Below are positions 3,835 through 6,649 of a stretch of 6,649 nt of DNA, piece after piece; positions within the stretch are counted from its first letter, which is position 1; each line of letters opens with the position of its first letter. Both the position numbers and the translations under genes were made by a program. Below the pieces are notes generated by a model, which was not told the DNA's origin, made no database searches, and worked only from the letters and a program-made list of their open reading frames with translations. The stretch is from an uncultured Bryobacteraceae bacterium (GTDB taxonomy: Bacteria; Acidobacteriota; Terriglobia; Bryobacterales; Bryobacteraceae). The stretch covers positions 1-6,649 of the forward strand of contig CAKZVG010000484.1 in the NCBI GenBank assembly GCA_937921835.1, given 5' to 3'.

Positions 3835-6626
3835 AAACTGAACCTCAAGCCCAACTGCATCACCCGTCCGCCGCGCGAGCCGATGATCCTGCCCGCGTTG
3901 ACGTTGGGGGAACTGGCCGGGCCGATCTCGACGTCAGGGTCGTTCCAGTTGGCGTGGTTCAGGAAATTCAGACCCATGGCGCTGAGTTCGAGTGTCCGAT
4001 CGGTGGAGAGCGAGAAGCGCTTTACGACCGAGAGGTCGTGGTTCTGGCTGCGGGGTCCGCGCAGGAAAGGGTGCGTGCGCGGGCCGTTGCCGAGGGTGAA
4101 GTCGGGTGGCTGGTCGAAAGCCGCCGGATTGAACCAGAGTTCGGGCGACGGCTTCCGGACGCGCGGGTCCACGCCTGGCACGACGTTCACCCGCAGCGCC
4201 TGAATCACACCGCCCGTGTTGTTGAATTCCGGCCGGAGCGCCAGCGGCTCGCCGCTCGCCAGAGCGCTGATCCCGCTCACCGACCAGCCGCCGGCGAGAT
4301 AGCGCCGCCAGTCGTTGAAGCCCAGAAACGGTTTATTGGGACCGATTGGAAGTTCGTAGGAGAAGGTCATGGATACGCGGTGCGGGTTGCTGCCCCGGGT
4401 AAGCGACCATTCGTTGCGGCGGTTAAAAAAGTCCTGGGCGCCGTAAGGGCCTGAGTAGTCGTCCATCTGCTTGGACCATTCGTAGCTGGCGCTCAGCGTC
4501 AATCCCTGGGCGCCGCGCTTTTCCGCCCGCAGAAAGCCGGTGTTGCGATGGTAGCGGCCGGCGGGCCACTGGCTGTAGAGATCGAAGCCGCGGTACTGCG
4601 GATAGGGCCGCAGGGCGCGGCTGAACGCCTCGGTGTTCAAGAGGTCGCGGTAGCTGAGCGCGGCCAGGGGAATGGCGTTGAGGTTCACGGCGCTGCTTCC
4701 GACCAACAGGTTCTTGCCTCCGGACATGTAGGCGCCAGCGGTGACGATGAGCGCCCCCGGCAGCGCCCGTTCCACGGAGAAGGACGCGGACTGGTAAGTT
4801 GGCTGCGCGGCTCCGCGGTGGGCAAGGTCGGCGATGGTGTCGTTGGCCGCTTCGGGCCGCAAGTCGGGCATGGGGGGCGTGGCCGGGTATCCCTGCGATA
4901 AGCGGAACGCCGGCTCAAGCTGCGCGTTCCTGGAAAGGAAGATCGGCGAACCGGTGAAGCCCTGCGTCCCCCACTGCGAGGAATAAATGGGCACGGCCGA
5001 GTAACTGCGCCCGAAGGAGAGCCGCAGCACGGTGGACGGGTTGCCGCGCGGGCTCCAAGAGACGCTGGCGCCCGGCTCGAGGCGCGCGATAACCGGCCGG
5101 AAGCCACGCGGAGCACCGTTGCGCCCGGCGGCGATCAGCGCGCCCGGCCGGCCGTTGGCCGGGTTGATGACGGAGAGGTCGACGGTTGTCTGGCGGTCGT
5201 ACTTCTCCACGCGCGGCGTATTGACGTCAAGGTTCACCGAAACCGCAAAGGTCAGGCCCTGGGCCGCCTCGAAGCTCTCCCGGAAGGATGCCGTTCCGGC
5301 GCCGCGCCGGAAATAGGAGGGGGATTCCACCACGCTGATCTCGCCGAAGTCCGGCAGGCCGAGCATGAAGCTGGCGAAGGGGTGGCCCGTATTGACGATG
5401 CCGGGCAGGCTGGTCAATCCGGCGGTGAAGCGCGCACTCCCGGCCGGGTAAGTGGGAGTGAAGGCGTGAACCTGGTAGCGGATGATCCGCCCGCTGAAAC
5501 GCAGGTTGTGCCGGCCCCGGCGCGCCGAGAGGGAGTTCGACAGGATGAACGTGTTGCGGACGTAGCGGGGGTTGGGAGTCGTGTCGCCGAAGCCGAGGTA
5601 CGGCGAGATGCGAACGACGGGAAACACCCGCGCGCCCAGGCCGCCGCGGAGTCCGATCTCACCCAGGTAGTCGGCTTCCGGTCCGTGGCTCAAGTCGGAG
5701 ACGTCGCTTACGGCCTCGAACGAGGCGCTGTGAACGGTGCGCGGCGAAAGAGTAAGGATGTGTTCGGCGGAGTAGCGGCGGCTGGAGAAGTCGCGGTCGG
5801 CGTTTCCGGGGTCGGCCGGGTTCGGGTAAAGGCGCGCCGCGCCGGCGAAACCGTTCGAGAAAGAGAATCCGAAGGCCACCTTGTTGCGCTCGCCCAGGTT
5901 GTGATCCACCTTGCCGATCATGCCGCCGGCGGTGTTGGTCTCGGGCGAGACGACGAAGAAGTTGTTCCGGAAGAAGGGCCCGGCGTCGGCGTTGGGTTGC
6001 GGATAGTAGCGGACGATCCGCAACGCCACGGGATCCAGGCGCGCGGCGGGGATGCGGTTGGCCGGAAACGGGTCGCGCAAATACTGGAGGTTGGCGGCCG
6101 AAACGGGGCGCGCGGGATCGTAGACCGGGTTGGGCCGGGTGGTCCCCGGATCGAAGACAGGCAAGGGCGCCCCGGCCGAGTCGACGAGCGCGCTGAAATC
6201 GCCCGAGCGCTCGGGCAGGGTGGCGATGGTGCGCAGGTAGGAGCGCGAGATGCGTTCGCGGACGCCTTCGTAGGAGAGCGAGAAAAAAGTGTTGCGGCCG
6301 CCGTGAAAAAGGCCCGGGACATATACCGGTCCGGACACGTTGAAGCCGAACTGATTGCGCCGGAGCAGGGATTTCTTCCCGCCGCGCTGCCGGATTTCGT
6401 GCGGCACGGCATCCAGAAAATCGTTGCGGAAGTTCTCGAAGACGCGGCCGTGCCAGCCGCTGCGCGCCGAACGCGAACGCTGCGCGCGCCGGGGACTGTC
6501 GGCGCGCACGCCCAGCGCGCGGGTTTGGGTCCGGAACTCTTCGACCGCCTTCTGGATCTCACTCGGAGGCCGCTGCTGAGCCGGAACACAACACACGCTC
6601 AACAGCGCGGCAAGCAGACGCGCCAC
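3831..6626 (-). CDS. Oar-like TonB-dependent receptor beta-barrel lacking N-terminal domain and most of the plug
   Basis: This 931-residue outer-membrane protein is the first visible gene of the minus-strand operon. A signal peptide begins at a GTG codon (ARLLAALLSVCCVPA, likely cleavage near Ala16 before QQRPP). An in-frame TAA four codons upstream fixes the start region. Family landmarks follow: AVEEFRTQT (27-35), HGRVFENFRNDFLDA (59-73), NQFGFNVSGP (91-100), NTFFSLSYEGVRER (112-125), LPERSGDFSAL (137-147) and FPANRIPAARLDPVA (187-201). Many amphipathic beta-strands then lead to the ending GRVMQLGLRFSF with terminal Phe, the outer-membrane barrel C-signal. In Oar-like relatives these landmarks come after about 200 residues comprising a carboxypeptidase-regulatory-like domain, the TonB box and the plug. 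Here they begin almost directly after the signal peptide. Relatives usually approach 1,000-1,200 residues. The region matching the plug's last strands (36-57) is unusually Arg/Ser-rich. It may be a channel or scaffold rather than a TonB-energised importer. The ribosome binding site is weak (CTGGAATT). Confidence 0.88.
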   Translation of the reverse strand: MARLLAALLSVCCVPAQQRPPSEIQKAVEEFRTQTRALGVRADSPRRAQRSRSARSGWHGRVFENFRNDFLDAVPHEIRQRGGKKSLLRRNQFGFNVSGPVYVPGLFHGGRNTFFSLSYEGVRERISRSYLRTIATLPERSGDFSALVDSAGAPLPVFDPGTTRPNPVYDPARPVSAANLQYLRDPFPANRIPAARLDPVALRIVRYYPQPNADAGPFFRNNFFVVSPETNTAGGMIGKVDHNLGERNKVAFGFSFSNGFAGAARLYPNPADPGNADRDFSSRRYSAEHILTLSPRTVHSASFEAVSDVSDLSHGPEADYLGEIGLRGGLGARVFPVVRISPYLGFGDTTPNPRYVRNTFILSNSLSARRGRHNLRFSGRIIRYQVHAFTPTYPAGSARFTAGLTSLPGIVNTGHPFASFMLGLPDFGEISVVESPSYFRRGAGTASFRESFEAAQGLTFAVSVNLDVNTPRVEKYDRQTTVDLSVINPANGRPGALIAAGRNGAPRGFRPVIARLEPGASVSWSPRGNPSTVLRLSFGRSYSAVPIYSSQWGTQGFTGSPIFLSRNAQLEPAFRLSQGYPATPPMPDLRPEAANDTIADLAHRGAAQPTYQSASFSVERALPGALIVTAGAYMSGGKNLLVGSSAVNLNAIPLAALSYRDLLNTEAFSRALRPYPQYRGFDLYSQWPAGRYHRNTGFLRAEKRGAQGLTLSASYEWSKQMDDYSGPYGAQDFFNRRNEWSLTRGSNPHRVSMTFSYELPIGPNKPFLGFNDWRRYLAGGWSVSGISALASGEPLALRPEFNNTGGVIQALRVNVVPGVDPRVRKPSPELWFNPAAFDQPPDFTLGNGPRTHPFLRGPRSQNHDLSVVKRFSLSTDRTLELSAMGLNFLNHANWNDPDVEIGPASSPNVNAGRIIGSRGGRVMQLGLRFSF
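3843..3846 (-). promoter_or_regulatory. Shine-Dalgarno for the TTG-started VWFA-related gene
   Basis: GAGG on the minus strand lies eight bases before the TTG start at 3834, inside the last codons of the barrel gene. It supports the unusual TTG initiation; only CTG codons are available just downstream as alternatives. Confidence 0.6.
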
Positions 6627-6649
6627 AATTCCAGTTTAGCGCGGCGGCC

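Noticed and set aside
2266..4203. A 645-codon open frame on the plus strand
   Set aside because: It lies antisense to three genes with clear family features, signal peptides and Shine-Dalgarno sites. Its translation is Arg/Ser/Ala/Gly-rich without recognisable domains, as expected from a high-GC shadow frame.
3711..4454. A 247-codon plus-strand frame antisense to the barrel and VWFA genes
   Set aside because: It has no signal, domain or ribosome site, and the opposite strand carries clear family landmarks.
6585..6600. Lipobox around the two cysteines of the barrel signal peptide (LLSVCC)
   Set aside because: The residue before the first Cys is Val, not Gly/Ala/Ser. A standard signal peptidase I site (VPA before QQ) fits better, and a beta-barrel does not need a lipid anchor.

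Overview
The window is a high-GC stretch (about two thirds G+C by eye) of a Gram-negative bacterial chromosome. It most likely comes from an Acidobacteriota genome, plausibly the Bryobacterales/Solibacter side. That rests on three protein types that co-occur in the phylum: an Oar-like TonB-dependent-receptor barrel, a protein resembling the acidobacterial VWFA-related family, and a secreted carboxypeptidase-regulatory-domain plus TPR protein. No rRNA or other taxonomic marker is present, so this is an inference.

Layout. Positions 1-294 (+) hold the C-terminal 97 codons of pyruvate, phosphate dikinase, followed by a strong hairpin terminator (324-361). After a leader, 541-1707 (+) encodes a secreted protein with an N-terminal Cna-B/carboxypeptidase-regulatory-like domain and about five TPR repeats, closed by a good rho-independent terminator (1720-1758). 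A small membrane-anchored YHS-like Cys/His metal-binding protein follows at 1787-2062 (+), starting only about 30 nt after that terminator.

The rest (2064-6626) is a compact three-gene operon on the minus strand. Its order of transcription is: an Oar-like outer-membrane beta-barrel that lacks the usual N-terminal domain and nearly all of the plug (GTG start at 6626); a secreted VWFA-related protein with a degenerate MIDAS motif (TTG start at 3834, overlapping the barrel stop as TTGA); and a membrane-anchored coiled-coil protein (ATG at 2897, one base after the preceding stop, with a near-ideal Shine-Dalgarno). The operon converges on the YHS gene with a single base between the two stop codons, so there is no room for a terminator between them.

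All three operon products have export or membrane signals. One can picture an outer-membrane barrel, a periplasmic adhesion-type domain and an inner-membrane coiled-coil protein forming one envelope assembly. That joint function is inferred only from the tight gene coupling. It is the best candidate here for an undescribed system. No CRISPR arrays, tRNA or rRNA genes, insertion sequences or phage genes were seen.
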